In this document: positions 25,765-35,256 of the stretch, piece by piece
Position numbering within the stretch: position 1 is the stretch's first letter
Layout: every line of letters starts with the position of its first letter
DNA from: UBA11986 sp031402435
GTDB lineage: Bacteria; Bacteroidota; Ignavibacteria; UBA10030; UBA6906
Length of the DNA: 64,000 nt
NCBI GenBank assembly: GCA_031402435.1
Contig: JANNSJ010000038.1
Coordinates: 1 to 64,000, forward strand
Direction of reading: 5' to 3'
Notes under the pieces: model-generated
Seen by the model: only the letters and a program-made list of their open reading frames with translations
What the model was told of the DNA's origin: nothing
Databases searched by the model: none
Made by a program: the position numbers and the translations under genes

Positions 25765-27120
25765 ATGACCTCCAGCGTCGAGTCCACTCCAACCGAACTC
25801 CCCCGCCAGCTTACCCTTCTCGATTCCACAATGATCAACGTCGGCAGCATGATCGGCTCCGGCATCTTCATTGTACCCTCAGTCATTGCGTTGTACTTGC
25901 ATTCGACGTCGTTGGTCGCACTTGTTTGGGTCGCCGGGGGAATCGTGAGCCTGTTCGGCGCCCTGTCGGTTGCAGAGCTGGGTGCGATGATGCCAAAGGC
26001 GGGCGGGCAGTACGTGTATTTGCGGGAAGCGTATGGACCGTTGTGGGGATTTCTGTATGGATGGGCATCCTTTGCAGTGATCATGACTGCATCGATTTCT
26101 GCCGTGGCGGTGGGATTTGCAACGTATCTTGGCTACTTCGTTCCCCTTGATGCAATTGGCATCAAGACTGTTGCGATCGCATCTATAGGTTTTCTGACAG
26201 CGATCAACTGTTTCGGAACGAAGCTCGGCGCACTTGTGCAGAATGGCTTCACGTTCCTGAAGGTTGCGGCATTCTGCATCCTCGTCCTTCTCGCCTTCGT
26301 TCTCAGCGGCGGTTCGACAGCAAACTTCCAGCCGATGTTTCCCTCCACTTCCCTCCCGAATTTGATCGGCCCTCTCGGATTGGCAATGATTGCCGTGCTC
26401 TGGTCCTACGATGGCTGGATCGAGATCACGTATATCGCCGGAGAAGTGAAGGACCCTGACCGAACGATCCCCCGGGCGCTTATTGTTTCAACATTGCTCA
26501 TCATCGTCATCTACCTCCTTGTCAACCTTGTGTTCGTGTACCTGCTCTCGTTCAAGAACATGTCACATTCGCCGCTGGTTGCTTCGGATGCGGCAACAGT
26601 TCTCTTGGGCTCCACCGGCGCTACACTCATCACGCTTGCAGTGATGGTCTCAACGTTCGGCGCAAACAATGGCTTCGTCTTCACGGGTGCGCGCATCTAC
26701 TACGCAATGGCAAAGGAGGGGATGTTCTTCAAACAACTCGCGACCATCCATCCGCGGTTCCAGACGCCGGTCGCTTCGCTTGTGAGCCAGGGTGCCTGGT
26801 CATGCTTGCTGGTTCTGACCGGAACGTTCGAACAGTTGTTCACATACGTTGTCTTTGCATCGTGGATATTCTACGCGATGTCTTGTGGCGCTGTGATCAT
26901 CCTGCGCAGGCGATCTCCTGCCCGCCACAGACCGTACAGAACCTGGGGTTATCCGCACACACCTGTTTTGTTCATCCTCTTCGCGATAGGATTGGTAATT
27001 GCCACGATCATGGAAAGCCCGCGCGATGCAGCCATCGGCGCCGGATTGATTGCCGCGGGAATACCTGCCTACTATTATTGGTCTCGACAAACCGGAAGCG
27101 GATATGACCGCGCATCCTGA
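25765..27120 (+). CDS. APC-family amino acid permease
   Basis: The 451-residue protein has about 12 hydrophobic segments. The N-terminus has STMINVGSMIGSGIFIVPS, the helix-1 unwound G-S-G-I-F motif of APC amino acid transporters, and ALSVAELGAMMPKAGGQYVYLREAYGP follows. The form is closest to L-type (LAT-like) exchangers and permeases. It starts 37 bases after the Rieske gene and overlaps the next transporter gene by 17 bases, so all three may be one transcript. Substrate is unknown. Confidence 0.87.
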   Translation: MTSSVESTPTELPRQLTLLDSTMINVGSMIGSGIFIVPSVIALYLHSTSLVALVWVAGGIVSLFGALSVAELGAMMPKAGGQYVYLREAYGPLWGFLYGWASFAVIMTASISAVAVGFATYLGYFVPLDAIGIKTVAIASIGFLTAINCFGTKLGALVQNGFTFLKVAAFCILVLLAFVLSGGSTANFQPMFPSTSLPNLIGPLGLAMIAVLWSYDGWIEITYIAGEVKDPDRTIPRALIVSTLLIIVIYLLVNLVFVYLLSFKNMSHSPLVASDAATVLLGSTGATLITLAVMVSTFGANNGFVFTGARIYYAMAKEGMFFKQLATIHPRFQTPVASLVSQGAWSCLLVLTGTFEQLFTYVVFASWIFYAMSCGAVIILRRRSPARHRPYRTWGYPHTPVLFILFAIGLVIATIMESPRDAAIGAGLIAAGIPAYYYWSRQTGSGYDRAS

Positions 27121-27958
27121 CACCCGTACTATTTCGCTCACGTCTCTCGCGCTCGTTGCATTTGCATCCAATTCCATTCTCTGCCGGCTCGCCCTCGGCC
27201 ATCATCTCATCGACGCCGGAACATTCACATCTGTCCGGTTGATGAGCGGCGCGGTTGCACTCGTAGCGCTTGTCGCTCTCAAGGGTCAACGAATCCCGGC
27301 TTTCACCATGCACTGGCAGTCAACGGTTGCCTTGTTCGCATATGCCGCGCCATTCTCTTTCGCATATCTTCTCATCCCCGCGAGCGCGGGTGCACTGATA
27401 CTGTTTGGCGCAGTCCAGACAACGATGATCGGGTGGGATATTGTGCAGGGCAAACGTCTTAACAAAACTGAACTCATCGGACTCGTTCTTGCGATGTCTG
27501 GGCTTGTCGTTCTTACCCTGCCCGGCGCAACCGGCCTCGACGTAGCTGGAGTGGGACTCATGACAATCGCCGGAATCGCATGGGGTGTCTATTCACTATT
27601 AGGAAAAGGTGTCGATGATCCGCTCCACGCCACGGCAAGCAACTTCGTTCTCAGTATAGTTTTTGTGATACCGTTGGCTGCCTTGTCAGCCGGCGAATGG
27701 AACGTTTCCCGCCAAGGGTTGGTTCTTGCAATTGCATCCGGTGCGCTTACTTCGGGAATTGGTTATGCTGTGTGGTATACCGCTCTTCGTGGACTATCCT
27801 CAACTCAAGCGGCAATTCTCCAGCTTCTTGTTCCGGTTCTTGCGGCAATTGGCGGAGTTGTAATTCTTGATGAGACAGTGTCGTTGCGTCTTGTTATTTC
27901 GGGGGTGATGATATTTGCGGGGGTGTTGCTTGCGATGGTTGGGGTTCGACGAGGGTAA
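27104..27958 (+). CDS. DMT-superfamily (EamA) transporter
   Basis: The 284-residue protein has ten hydrophobic segments made of two EamA repeats, for example SLALVAFASNSILCRLAL in the first and GIAWGVYSLLGKG plus QLLVPVLAAIGGVVILDE in the second. The family exports metabolites or small molecules. ATG 27104 overlaps the end of the APC gene by 17 bases; the frame is open from 27050, but that part reads the neighbour's sequence out of frame. A pair of unrelated transporters beside an oxygenase suggests uptake, modification and efflux of an amine or amino acid derivative (inference). Confidence 0.82.
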   Translation: MTAHPDTRTISLTSLALVAFASNSILCRLALGHHLIDAGTFTSVRLMSGAVALVALVALKGQRIPAFTMHWQSTVALFAYAAPFSFAYLLIPASAGALILFGAVQTTMIGWDIVQGKRLNKTELIGLVLAMSGLVVLTLPGATGLDVAGVGLMTIAGIAWGVYSLLGKGVDDPLHATASNFVLSIVFVIPLAALSAGEWNVSRQGLVLAIASGALTSGIGYAVWYTALRGLSSTQAAILQLLVPVLAAIGGVVILDETVSLRLVISGVMIFAGVLLAMVGVRRG

Positions 27959-28039
27959 TACCTTCTGGATTCTCTCTCCCTAATTTCCGATTATAGTAAT
28001 AGAGTTTTGATACTGGTAAATTATCTAATCGAGGTGTGT

Positions 28040-29749
28040 ATGATAAGACGTACTCAAGGCATCCTTCTCTGTTGCATTGTTGCAACCCTATCGAGTTCAG
28101 CTTCAGACAAAGATGGCCGTGTCCCTTCTCCAAGGAAGCAACAACTCGAATTGCCGGGTGATCCGTACATTCATGTGTCTCGCGATGGCATGCCGGCGAC
28201 GCCGGCATACCGAGTTTCAACTCTGGGGTTCTTTGCCGTTCAGGTGAACGTTGACGATTCAAGCCGCAACATCGTTGGCGACGCGGCAAATGAACCCTCC
28301 ATTGCCGTCGATCCCACCAATCCAAACCGCATCGCCATCGGCTGGCGTCAGTTCAATACCATCACCAACAATTTCCGGCAGGCTGGTTATGGTTATACCA
28401 CAGACGCGGGGCATACATGGAGATTCCCCGGCGTCATTCAGCCGGGAGTGTTCCGCTCCGATCCCGTGTTTGACTCGGATGCCGAAGGAAATTTCTATTA
28501 CAACAGTCTCACGACCGTCGGGCCGGATTACATTTGTAACGTGTTCAAATCGTCTGATGGTGGAGCCTCGTGGGGGCCCGGAACACTTGCCCGCGGCGGC
28601 GACAAACAGTGGATGACCATCGATAAGACATCCAGCGGGGGGCGCGGCAACATCTACTCATCCTGGACATCGAACTTCAGCTCATGCCTTCCGGGATTCT
28701 TCACCCGTTCAGCAAACCGGAATGCAAGCTACGAAGAATGTGTTGCAATCCCCGACGATCCCTTCTGGGGTACACTGGGAGTAGGCCCTGACGGAGAGCT
28801 GTATGTGTGCGGCGCAGGTAATACAGGTTTTGTCGTTGCGAAATCATCCACCGCCCGTGATTCGAGCCAGGTGGTTTCCTGGGACACCACATCAATCGTT
28901 GATCTCGACGGTGATCCGGTGGCCTTTGCAGGAAGCGCGAGTCCAAACCCCGGAGGTTTGCACGGACAGGCATGGGTGGCAGTTAACCAATCCAATGGGT
29001 CCGGAAGGGGCGATGTGTATGTGCTATGTTCTGTCGGGCGGATTTCGAATTCAGATCCGCTTGACGTCATGTTTGCGCGCAGCACGGATGGCGGTCGCAC
29101 ATGGAGCGCACCGGTTCGTGTCAACGATGACGCAAGCACGACGGCGTGGCAATGGTTCGGCACCATGTCCGTTGCACCCACCGGTCGCATTGATGCAGTC
29201 TGGCTTGACACGCGTGATAATCCCGGAAGCGTGAACTCGTCCCTTTACTATTCCTTCTCAACAAACGGCGGTGCAACGTGGTCTCCAAACGCCCGACTCT
29301 CCCAATCGTTTGACCCGCATGTGGGATGGCCGCAACAACAAAAAATAGGAGACTACTTCCACATGGTCTCGGACAGCACGGGCGCTCACCTCGCGTGGGC
29401 TGCAACGTTCGGCGGTGAGCAGAATGTGTACTACGGCCGGATTGAGTTTCCCCTTACAAGCGCTAAAGAGCAGGACAACGAGCTGACTCAGTTTGCACTC
29501 TCACAGAACTACCCGAACCCGTTTAATCCATCAACGGCTATTTCATTCACACTTCCTCATTCAACATTCACCATTCTGAGAGTCTATGATGTATTAGGGA
29601 GAGAGGTTTCAATTCTTGTGGCAGACCGCATGAATGCAGGAACACACTCCGTCCGTTGGGATGCCTCAGGACTCTCGAGCGGCATCTACTTCTATCGCCT
29701 TGAGACGGATGCATTTATGCAAACCAGGAGACTTACTCTGTTGCGATGA
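28040..29749 (+). CDS. Secreted sialidase-fold (Asp-box) protein with T9SS sorting domain
   Basis: The 569-residue protein has a signal peptide and then a six-bladed-propeller-like body. Asp-box repeats S/T-x-D/N-x-G-x-T/S-W are visible as TTDAGHTW, SSDGGASW, STDGGRTW and STNGGATW, and NEPSIAVDPTNPNRIAIGW opens the fold. The catalytic residues of true sialidases (Arg triad, FRIP motif) are not obvious, so activity is uncertain. The C-terminus is a sorting domain (LSQNYPNPFNPST to TLLR). ATG 28040 follows GAGGTG. The stop overlaps the next gene's start by four bases. Confidence 0.82.
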   Translation: MIRRTQGILLCCIVATLSSSASDKDGRVPSPRKQQLELPGDPYIHVSRDGMPATPAYRVSTLGFFAVQVNVDDSSRNIVGDAANEPSIAVDPTNPNRIAIGWRQFNTITNNFRQAGYGYTTDAGHTWRFPGVIQPGVFRSDPVFDSDAEGNFYYNSLTTVGPDYICNVFKSSDGGASWGPGTLARGGDKQWMTIDKTSSGGRGNIYSSWTSNFSSCLPGFFTRSANRNASYEECVAIPDDPFWGTLGVGPDGELYVCGAGNTGFVVAKSSTARDSSQVVSWDTTSIVDLDGDPVAFAGSASPNPGGLHGQAWVAVNQSNGSGRGDVYVLCSVGRISNSDPLDVMFARSTDGGRTWSAPVRVNDDASTTAWQWFGTMSVAPTGRIDAVWLDTRDNPGSVNSSLYYSFSTNGGATWSPNARLSQSFDPHVGWPQQQKIGDYFHMVSDSTGAHLAWAATFGGEQNVYYGRIEFPLTSAKEQDNELTQFALSQNYPNPFNPSTAISFTLPHSTFTILRVYDVLGREVSILVADRMNAGTHSVRWDASGLSSGIYFYRLETDAFMQTRRLTLLR

Positions 29750-31335
29750 CTATGAACCTGCATTGCGTTGGTATGAAGTGGTTGAACATCATCGCTCTGG
29801 GTCTGCTTTGCCCGGCCAGCGGACAAGCGCGCCCGCCCGAATCTCCTTCCCCGTCTGTTGATTGGACTGCTGTTCATCATCTTACCATCCGTGGTATTCA
29901 GCACCTCTACAATCTTGAGGTGGATGTTGCCATGCGCTCATTCGATTCCGTGAGCCAGATGGCGCCCGGCGACCCGCGGGGACCGTTCTTTCAGAGTATT
30001 GTTCATTTTTATTTGTATACGCTCAACCGGGACGAGAAGGAGCTTGTGACCTTCTTTGAAGAGTCCGAGAAGGTAATCAATGTCTGCGAAGAGCTTCTCG
30101 ACCAGAACGACCGGGATGCCCAGACGAAGTTTTACCTCGGCGGCATTTACGGCTACCGTGGACTCGCGTTCCAGGCAAGCGGTTCCTTGTTGAAGGCAGC
30201 AAGAGACGGACGAAAGGGATACCTTCTTCTCGAAGAAGCCGTCACCGAGAACCCGAAACTCTACGACGCTCACATGGGCTTCGGGTTGTTCCGGTATTTG
30301 ATCGCAAAGGTTCCAAGGTCAATGAAATGGATACTGACCATGCTTGGGGTTGACGGCGATCTGGAAGGCGGACTGCGCTCACTGCAGCTTGCCGCGAAAA
30401 AAGGAGTGTATACACGGACCGAGGCGAAACTCTATCTTTCACAGTTCCTGTTTTCAGAGGGACGGCAGGACAGCGCGCTGACATACCTCAACGAACTGCG
30501 CACCGAGTATCCGGAGAACACGTTGTTCGTCGTCCTCTATTCCGCATGGCAGCATCGTCTCCGCAACTACGATGAAGCCCTGACGGCTGCCCGCGTTGCC
30601 ATCGACCTGAACAACCGGAAGACAGTTCAGTACGGAGAGGAGCTTGCCTACAGCACGCTCGGCAGCATCTACTTCACGTTGAACGAGTTCCCAAACGCAC
30701 GGACGCACTTCATCTCCTACCTGCAAAAAGCACGCAACACTGAGAACATTCCAAACCTGACAAACTACAGGGCGGGACTTGCATGTGAAATTGCGGGGGA
30801 CAGAACAACGGCCGTTGAATTCTATCGCAGGATGAAAGAACCTGATGCACAGACGCGAGCCTGGGATGCTTTGAATTACAGGAGAGGCAAGGAACTTCTC
30901 ACGCGACCACTGACAGAGGCGGAGATCCTTCTTGTGAAGGGAGGAAATGAAGCGTCGCAACACAAGTTCGACCGTGCAATCGCCATGTATAATGCTGGCC
31001 TCCTGAAGAGTGGCAACAACCCAGACTTTCAGGTCAGAGCGTTGTACGGCATCCAGCAGTCCCAGTTCGATGAGGATTCGCTTAATGATGCTATTGGCAC
31101 TTCGCATCGCCTGCTCGCTATGAATTCGTCCGAGCCTGCCTTGAAACCGATCAATGAAACATGGATCATCCCACATGCGTGGTTCAAACTCGGCCAGACG
31201 TATTCCAAATTGGGAAAGAACACAGAAGCGCGTTCGGCGTTTGAAAAAGTTGACGACTACGATGACTATGAATTTCAAGAGCGACTCGAGAGGCAAGTAG
31301 AAGAGGAAATGAAAAGGCTCGACAGCATACAATAA
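29746..31335 (+). CDS. Exported tetratricopeptide-repeat protein
   Basis: The 529-residue protein has a signal peptide; MKWLNIIALGLLCPASGQA begins at about residue 10, so ATG 29773 is a possible alternative start to 29746. Degenerate TPRs occur throughout, for example ELAYSTLGSIYFTLNEFPNARTHF and AWFKLGQTYSKLGKNTEARSAF. The pattern suits a periplasmic scaffold for protein-protein contacts. The ATGA overlap with the Asp-box gene suggests coupled expression and possibly physical partnership (inference). Confidence 0.8.
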   Translation: MTMNLHCVGMKWLNIIALGLLCPASGQARPPESPSPSVDWTAVHHLTIRGIQHLYNLEVDVAMRSFDSVSQMAPGDPRGPFFQSIVHFYLYTLNRDEKELVTFFEESEKVINVCEELLDQNDRDAQTKFYLGGIYGYRGLAFQASGSLLKAARDGRKGYLLLEEAVTENPKLYDAHMGFGLFRYLIAKVPRSMKWILTMLGVDGDLEGGLRSLQLAAKKGVYTRTEAKLYLSQFLFSEGRQDSALTYLNELRTEYPENTLFVVLYSAWQHRLRNYDEALTAARVAIDLNNRKTVQYGEELAYSTLGSIYFTLNEFPNARTHFISYLQKARNTENIPNLTNYRAGLACEIAGDRTTAVEFYRRMKEPDAQTRAWDALNYRRGKELLTRPLTEAEILLVKGGNEASQHKFDRAIAMYNAGLLKSGNNPDFQVRALYGIQQSQFDEDSLNDAIGTSHRLLAMNSSEPALKPINETWIIPHAWFKLGQTYSKLGKNTEARSAFEKVDDYDDYEFQERLERQVEEEMKRLDSIQ

Positions 31336-31365
31336 ACGCGGCACGCGGCAACACATGGAGTATGA

Positions 31366-31779
31366 ATGAAACCCACGGGCATTGAACATATCGGTATCGC
31401 TGTGAAAGATCTCGCAGCATCAATCAAATACTACGAGGAAGTTCTCGGCTTGAAATGCTATGCGATTGAGGAGGTGGAGGATCAGAAAGTGAAGACGGCG
31501 TTCTTCCGCGTCGGCCAGACCAAGATCGAATTGCTCGAGGCAACCGGACCTGGGAGTCCGGTGGCAAGGTTCATCGAGAAGCGGGGCGAGGGAGTCCATC
31601 ACATTGCATTTGCCGTTGATGACGTGCAGAAGGCCCTGTTAGATGTAGAACAAAAGGGCGTAATGTTGATTGATAAAGAGCCACGCAAAGGCGCCGAAGG
31701 ACTCGATATTGCGTTCCTCCATCCCAAATCAACCGGCGGCGTGCTGACAGAATTCTGTCAGAGGCCCAAATCCACTTAA
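31366..31779 (+). CDS. mce: Methylmalonyl-CoA epimerase
   Basis: The 137-residue VOC-fold enzyme interconverts (R)- and (S)-methylmalonyl-CoA in propionate and odd-chain metabolism. Two beta-alpha-beta-beta-beta modules are visible. Metal ligands fit IEHIGIAV (first His), GVHHIAFAV (second His) and the terminal LTEFCQ (Glu). ARFIEKRGEGVHHIAF is strongly characteristic of the epimerase. No mutase gene is in the window. TGGAG precedes the start, and a glycosyltransferase gene follows after 17 bases. Confidence 0.88.
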   Translation: MKPTGIEHIGIAVKDLAASIKYYEEVLGLKCYAIEEVEDQKVKTAFFRVGQTKIELLEATGPGSPVARFIEKRGEGVHHIAFAVDDVQKALLDVEQKGVMLIDKEPRKGAEGLDIAFLHPKSTGGVLTEFCQRPKST

Positions 31780-31796
31780 GTACCGATTCACCATCG

Positions 31797-32921
31797 ATGC
31801 CCACTACAATTGCCATCTTCAGTGTTTCTGCCGGAACGGGGCACGTCCGCGCGGCTGAAGCTCTCAGGCTCACAGCCGAAGAGAAATTTCCTGACGTTTC
31901 TGTTGTTCATATTGATCTGATGGCGTTGGTCCCTCCGCTGTTCAAGAAGCTCTACGCTGACTCCTATCTCCCACTCGTCGAACGACACCCGGCGTTGTGG
32001 GGATACCTCTACACGCAAGCCGACAAACGCAAGCTTGAGTCCCATAGTGACAGGTTCCGTATAGCGGTCGAACGCCTCAACCTGCAAAAGTTCAAGGACG
32101 CCCTCGACGAGATCAATCCTGATCACGTTATCTGCACCCACTTCCTTCCTGCCGAGCTGTTCTCACGATGGAAACGTAAACACAAATTTCCTCAACCAGT
32201 ATGGGTCGTCGTCACGGATTTTGATGTCAATATGCTCTGGGTACACAAGCGGATGTCCGGCTATTGCACAGCGAACGAGGAAGTTGCCTGGAGACTACAA
32301 GACCGTGATGTTGATGGCAAGAGCATTCACGTAACAGGTATTCCCATCATGCCGGCATTTGCGGAGAAGCTCTCACGTACAGATTGCGCGCAGGAGCTCG
32401 GCATTGATCCTGACAAACCCACATTGCTCCTTATGTCGGGAGGCGCAGGCATGGAGAAAATGTTGAAGCTGGCCCGGAGACTGTTGAGTATCAACGATGA
32501 GTTCCAGCTCATTGCTCTGGCTGGAAAGAACGCAAAGCTGCTGTCACAACTGCAGAGACTTGCTGCAGACTACCCGCAACGAATGACTCCGATAGAATAC
32601 ACGAACACCATCGAGCGTGTGATGGCGGCGAGCGATCTTGCGATTACCAAGTCAGGAGGATTGACAACCTCCGAATGCCTGGCAATGGGGTTGCCGATGC
32701 TGGTGGTATCTCCCATTCCCGGGCAGGAAGAACGCAACGCCGACTTTCTCCTGGAACAGGGTGCGGCGCTCAAGGCATACGACGAAGCGGGACTTGAGTT
32801 CCGCGTGAGAGCGCTGTTGCGCGAACCGGATAAACTGAAGGAAATGCGGGGGAATGCACTCCGACTGGGAAAATCAAACGCAGCCGAGAACATATTGAAG
32901 CTGGTGATGGAGAGTGCCTAG
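31797..32921 (+). CDS. GT28 glycolipid synthase (MGDG synthase/UgtP-like)
   Basis: The 374-residue enzyme adds sugar from a UDP-sugar to diacylglycerol at the membrane. The N-terminus FSVSAGTGHVRAAEAL carries the S-x-G-x-GH-x-xA motif of MGDG synthases, and the C-terminal donor site is GGLTTSECLAMGLPMLVVSPIPGQEERNADFL. The processive glucosyl versus galactosyl specificity cannot be told. It is likely involved in making membrane glycolipids. Its start lies 17 bases after the epimerase stop; no strong ribosome-binding site is visible. Confidence 0.85.
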   Translation: MPTTIAIFSVSAGTGHVRAAEALRLTAEEKFPDVSVVHIDLMALVPPLFKKLYADSYLPLVERHPALWGYLYTQADKRKLESHSDRFRIAVERLNLQKFKDALDEINPDHVICTHFLPAELFSRWKRKHKFPQPVWVVVTDFDVNMLWVHKRMSGYCTANEEVAWRLQDRDVDGKSIHVTGIPIMPAFAEKLSRTDCAQELGIDPDKPTLLLMSGGAGMEKMLKLARRLLSINDEFQLIALAGKNAKLLSQLQRLAADYPQRMTPIEYTNTIERVMAASDLAITKSGGLTTSECLAMGLPMLVVSPIPGQEERNADFLLEQGAALKAYDEAGLEFRVRALLREPDKLKEMRGNALRLGKSNAAENILKLVMESA

Positions 32922-32927
32922 TGGTCG

Positions 32928-32956
32928 TTGCTTCTCCCTTTCCAATGTTGTACTTT
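32928..32956 (+). promoter_or_regulatory. Candidate promoter for a small secreted protein gene
   Basis: TTGCTT (32928-32933) and TACTTT (32951-32956) are 17 bases apart and lie about 43 bases before ATG 32999. The downstream box fits both the sigma-70 -10 and the Bacteroidota-type TAnnTTTG pattern. Confidence 0.45.
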
Positions 32957-32998
32957 TCCACTGGGGATTGGCTAGTAAACATCATTAGAGGAGGCAAC

Positions 32999-33313
32999 AT
33001 GTATCGAACTTTTTTAGCACTCGGCATTGCTCTCATTTTTGTGTTGATAGCGTCACAGGCCCGATCGCAGGCAAGCAAGCAACTCAACGAAAGAGCAAAG
33101 AGCGTGGCAACGCCCCCGGATCAAAGCTGGAAGCAAGTCGATGAGATTAACAAGGACACCGACAGAACAAGGAACAACTACCAACAGTCAAAAAAGAGCG
33201 CCGAACAAGCAGCCGTTCAGTCGCACTACTCCACAAAGAAAGTAAGCCCCGGCACCGGCAGCGCGTATAAGAAACCGTCACCGCCAAAGAAGAAAATACC
33301 GGCGAAGAAGTAG
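32999..33313 (+). CDS. Small secreted lysine-rich protein
   Basis: The 104-residue protein has a clear signal peptide (FLALGIALIFVLIASQARSQ). The mature part is hydrophilic, rich in Ser, Gln and Lys, and ends in a Pro-Lys tail (PSPPKKKIPAKK). I do not recognise a family. ATG 32999 follows an excellent GAGGAGG 5 bases upstream, so it is probably translated well even though the frame is open upstream. It may bind an anionic surface such as LPS or nucleic acid (inference from charge only). Confidence 0.65.
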   Translation: MYRTFLALGIALIFVLIASQARSQASKQLNERAKSVATPPDQSWKQVDEINKDTDRTRNNYQQSKKSAEQAAVQSHYSTKKVSPGTGSAYKKPSPPKKKIPAKK

Positions 33314-33457
33314 AGCGCCTTTTCAAGAGGCGGACTTCAGTGTCCCCGATTCTCTTCAGCCGGTGCATTTCTATGGCCGGCTGGTAGTCTATCGTGGCCA
33401 CCATTCTTGGCTGAACAACTCATTCACCTTTCATTCCCGTAACACATCCGGATCTTC

Positions 33458-34213
33458 ATGCAGGACGACACCTTCATCGGAGGCCAGCGGGGATACTTCC
33501 CCGCGACTCACTACTCGGCGATCATTGCTGTTTCAAGCGAGGACCTAACGATACGCACACGCGCGTATGAATATATCATCAACGCCTACTGGAAGCCGGT
33601 CTACAAGTATGTGCGGGTCAAGTGGGGCAAGTCCAACGAGGATGCAAAGGATCTTACGCAGGCATTCTTTGCAAAGGTGATGGAGAAGGAGTTCTTCACC
33701 AGCTATGACCCGGCAAAGTCCCGCTTCCGGACTTTCCTCCGTGTGTGTCTTGATAGATTCCTGGCCAACGAAGACAAGGCTGCTTCTCGTATCAAACGTG
33801 GCGGTGACGCGCAAGTCATCTCCCTTGACTTCGAAAGCGCAGACGGGGAATTGCTTCATGCCAGCGTTCCCTCAGACAGCTCGGTGGAAGAGTATTTCGA
33901 CAAGGAGTGGGTGCGGCATATGTTCAGCATTGCAGTCGCGAGATTGAAGTCACATTTTGAATCCACTGGAAAGCCTGTCTGTTTCCAACTCTTCGAACTG
34001 TATCATCTTGCCGACGATGCTGAATCAAGCACCTTGTCTTATGATCAGCTTGCAATCCAGTTCGGTGTTTCTGTTTCCAACGTGACGAACTACCTCTCGT
34101 CCGCACGGCGGGAATTCAGAAAGATTGTGTTGGAAGAACTTAGGAACGTAACGGCAACGGAACACGAATTTCGTGAAGAGGCCCGAGAACTTCTGGGCAT
34201 TGAGCCGCCATGA
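33458..34213 (+). CDS. ECF-type sigma factor of the kinase-linked class
   Basis: The 251-residue protein has sigma region 2 around residues 35-105 (YWKPVYKYVRVKWGKSNEDAKDLTQAFFAKVME) and region 4 near 180-230 (TLSYDQLAIQFGVSVSNVTNYLSSARREF), a normal helix-turn-helix. The middle has an acidic insertion. No anti-sigma gene follows; instead the stop overlaps a protein kinase start (ATGA). This arrangement is known for ECF sigma factors whose activity is switched on by a Hanks-type kinase, so phosphorylation control is likely (inference). Confidence 0.82.
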   Translation: MQDDTFIGGQRGYFPATHYSAIIAVSSEDLTIRTRAYEYIINAYWKPVYKYVRVKWGKSNEDAKDLTQAFFAKVMEKEFFTSYDPAKSRFRTFLRVCLDRFLANEDKAASRIKRGGDAQVISLDFESADGELLHASVPSDSSVEEYFDKEWVRHMFSIAVARLKSHFESTGKPVCFQLFELYHLADDAESSTLSYDQLAIQFGVSVSNVTNYLSSARREFRKIVLEELRNVTATEHEFREEARELLGIEPP

Positions 34214-35181
34214 CCTACCTTTCAAACAGGACCGTATCGAAACTACAGGAAGCAGTAGACCTTCCCGATCTTGGCGGTACCCGATATACATTAGTCCGCC
34301 ACATCGCCAGAGGCGGGATGGGTGCCGTGTATCTTGTTGAAGATACACACTTGGGACGCCAGGTTGCAATGAAAGTACTTGATACAACGATCGAGTCTGA
34401 CGAGCTCTCAGCACGTCTGCGAAAGGAAGCGCAGATTGTCGCAACGCTCGAGCATCCGGGGATTGTCCCGCTACATGATGTTGGCGTTCTCCCCGATGGC
34501 CGCCTGTACTACACGATGAAATATGTTCAGGGCAAACAACTCGACGAATACGTCACGACTGAAATGTCCATTGCTGAACGGCTGAGGGTCTTCCAGAAGA
34601 TTTGTGAAGCAGTCGCGTTCGCCCATTCCAAACATATCATCCACAGAGATCTGAAACCTCAAAACGTTATGGTGGGATCGTTCGGGGAAGTGTTGGTGAT
34701 GGATTGGGGTGTTGCAAAACATCTTCATGATACAACCTCGGCCTCTGCGCCAATATCCGGAGCCTCTTCAGGAACATCGACAACACTCCACGGAACAGTC
34801 ATCGGAACGCCCGCATATATGTCACCGGAACAACAACGCGGCGAAGCGAACACTGCTGATGAACGCTCAGATGTTTTCTCCCTGGGAGCCATCCTGAACT
34901 TCCTACTGTCGGGTCTTCGGAAGAGCAATCCAAAGATACACAAATCCATTGAAGCCGTATGCTTGAAAGCACTTTCCCTCAACACTGATGAGCGTTATGG
35001 CAGCGTCACCGCCTTGTCGGCGGATATTACCCGCTTTCTCGATGGAGAACCGGTCAGCGCATACAAGGAATCACTGATGGAGAGAACTGACCGCTGGGTT
35101 GGCAAGAACAGGTTTCTCGTTTTCCTTATCCTCGCATATCTGCTTATGAGGATTCTCCTTCTCGTCGCCTCCGGACGTTAA
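34210..35181 (+). CDS. Membrane-anchored Hanks-type serine/threonine kinase
   Basis: The 323-residue protein has a kinase domain from about residue 25: glycine loop ARGGMGAVYLV, catalytic Lys in VAMKVL, HRD loop IIHRDLKPQNVMV, a DWG in place of DFG (VMDWGVAK), and TPAYMSPEQ. After ERSDVFSLGAILNFLLSG only about 14 residues separate it from EAVCLKAL; related kinases usually have about 30 more there, so the substrate-binding helix region is shortened. A single C-terminal membrane segment ends the protein with no extracellular sensor. It overlaps the sigma factor gene and is likely its regulator. Confidence 0.87.
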   Translation: MTYLSNRTVSKLQEAVDLPDLGGTRYTLVRHIARGGMGAVYLVEDTHLGRQVAMKVLDTTIESDELSARLRKEAQIVATLEHPGIVPLHDVGVLPDGRLYYTMKYVQGKQLDEYVTTEMSIAERLRVFQKICEAVAFAHSKHIIHRDLKPQNVMVGSFGEVLVMDWGVAKHLHDTTSASAPISGASSGTSTTLHGTVIGTPAYMSPEQQRGEANTADERSDVFSLGAILNFLLSGLRKSNPKIHKSIEAVCLKALSLNTDERYGSVTALSADITRFLDGEPVSAYKESLMERTDRWVGKNRFLVFLILAYLLMRILLLVASGR

Positions 35182-35256
35182 AGGAATTCCAAGATTGGTG
35201 TAATAGAACTATAGGCTGCATAAAGGTCGATCATTTATTAACGTAAGGGGTAGGTC

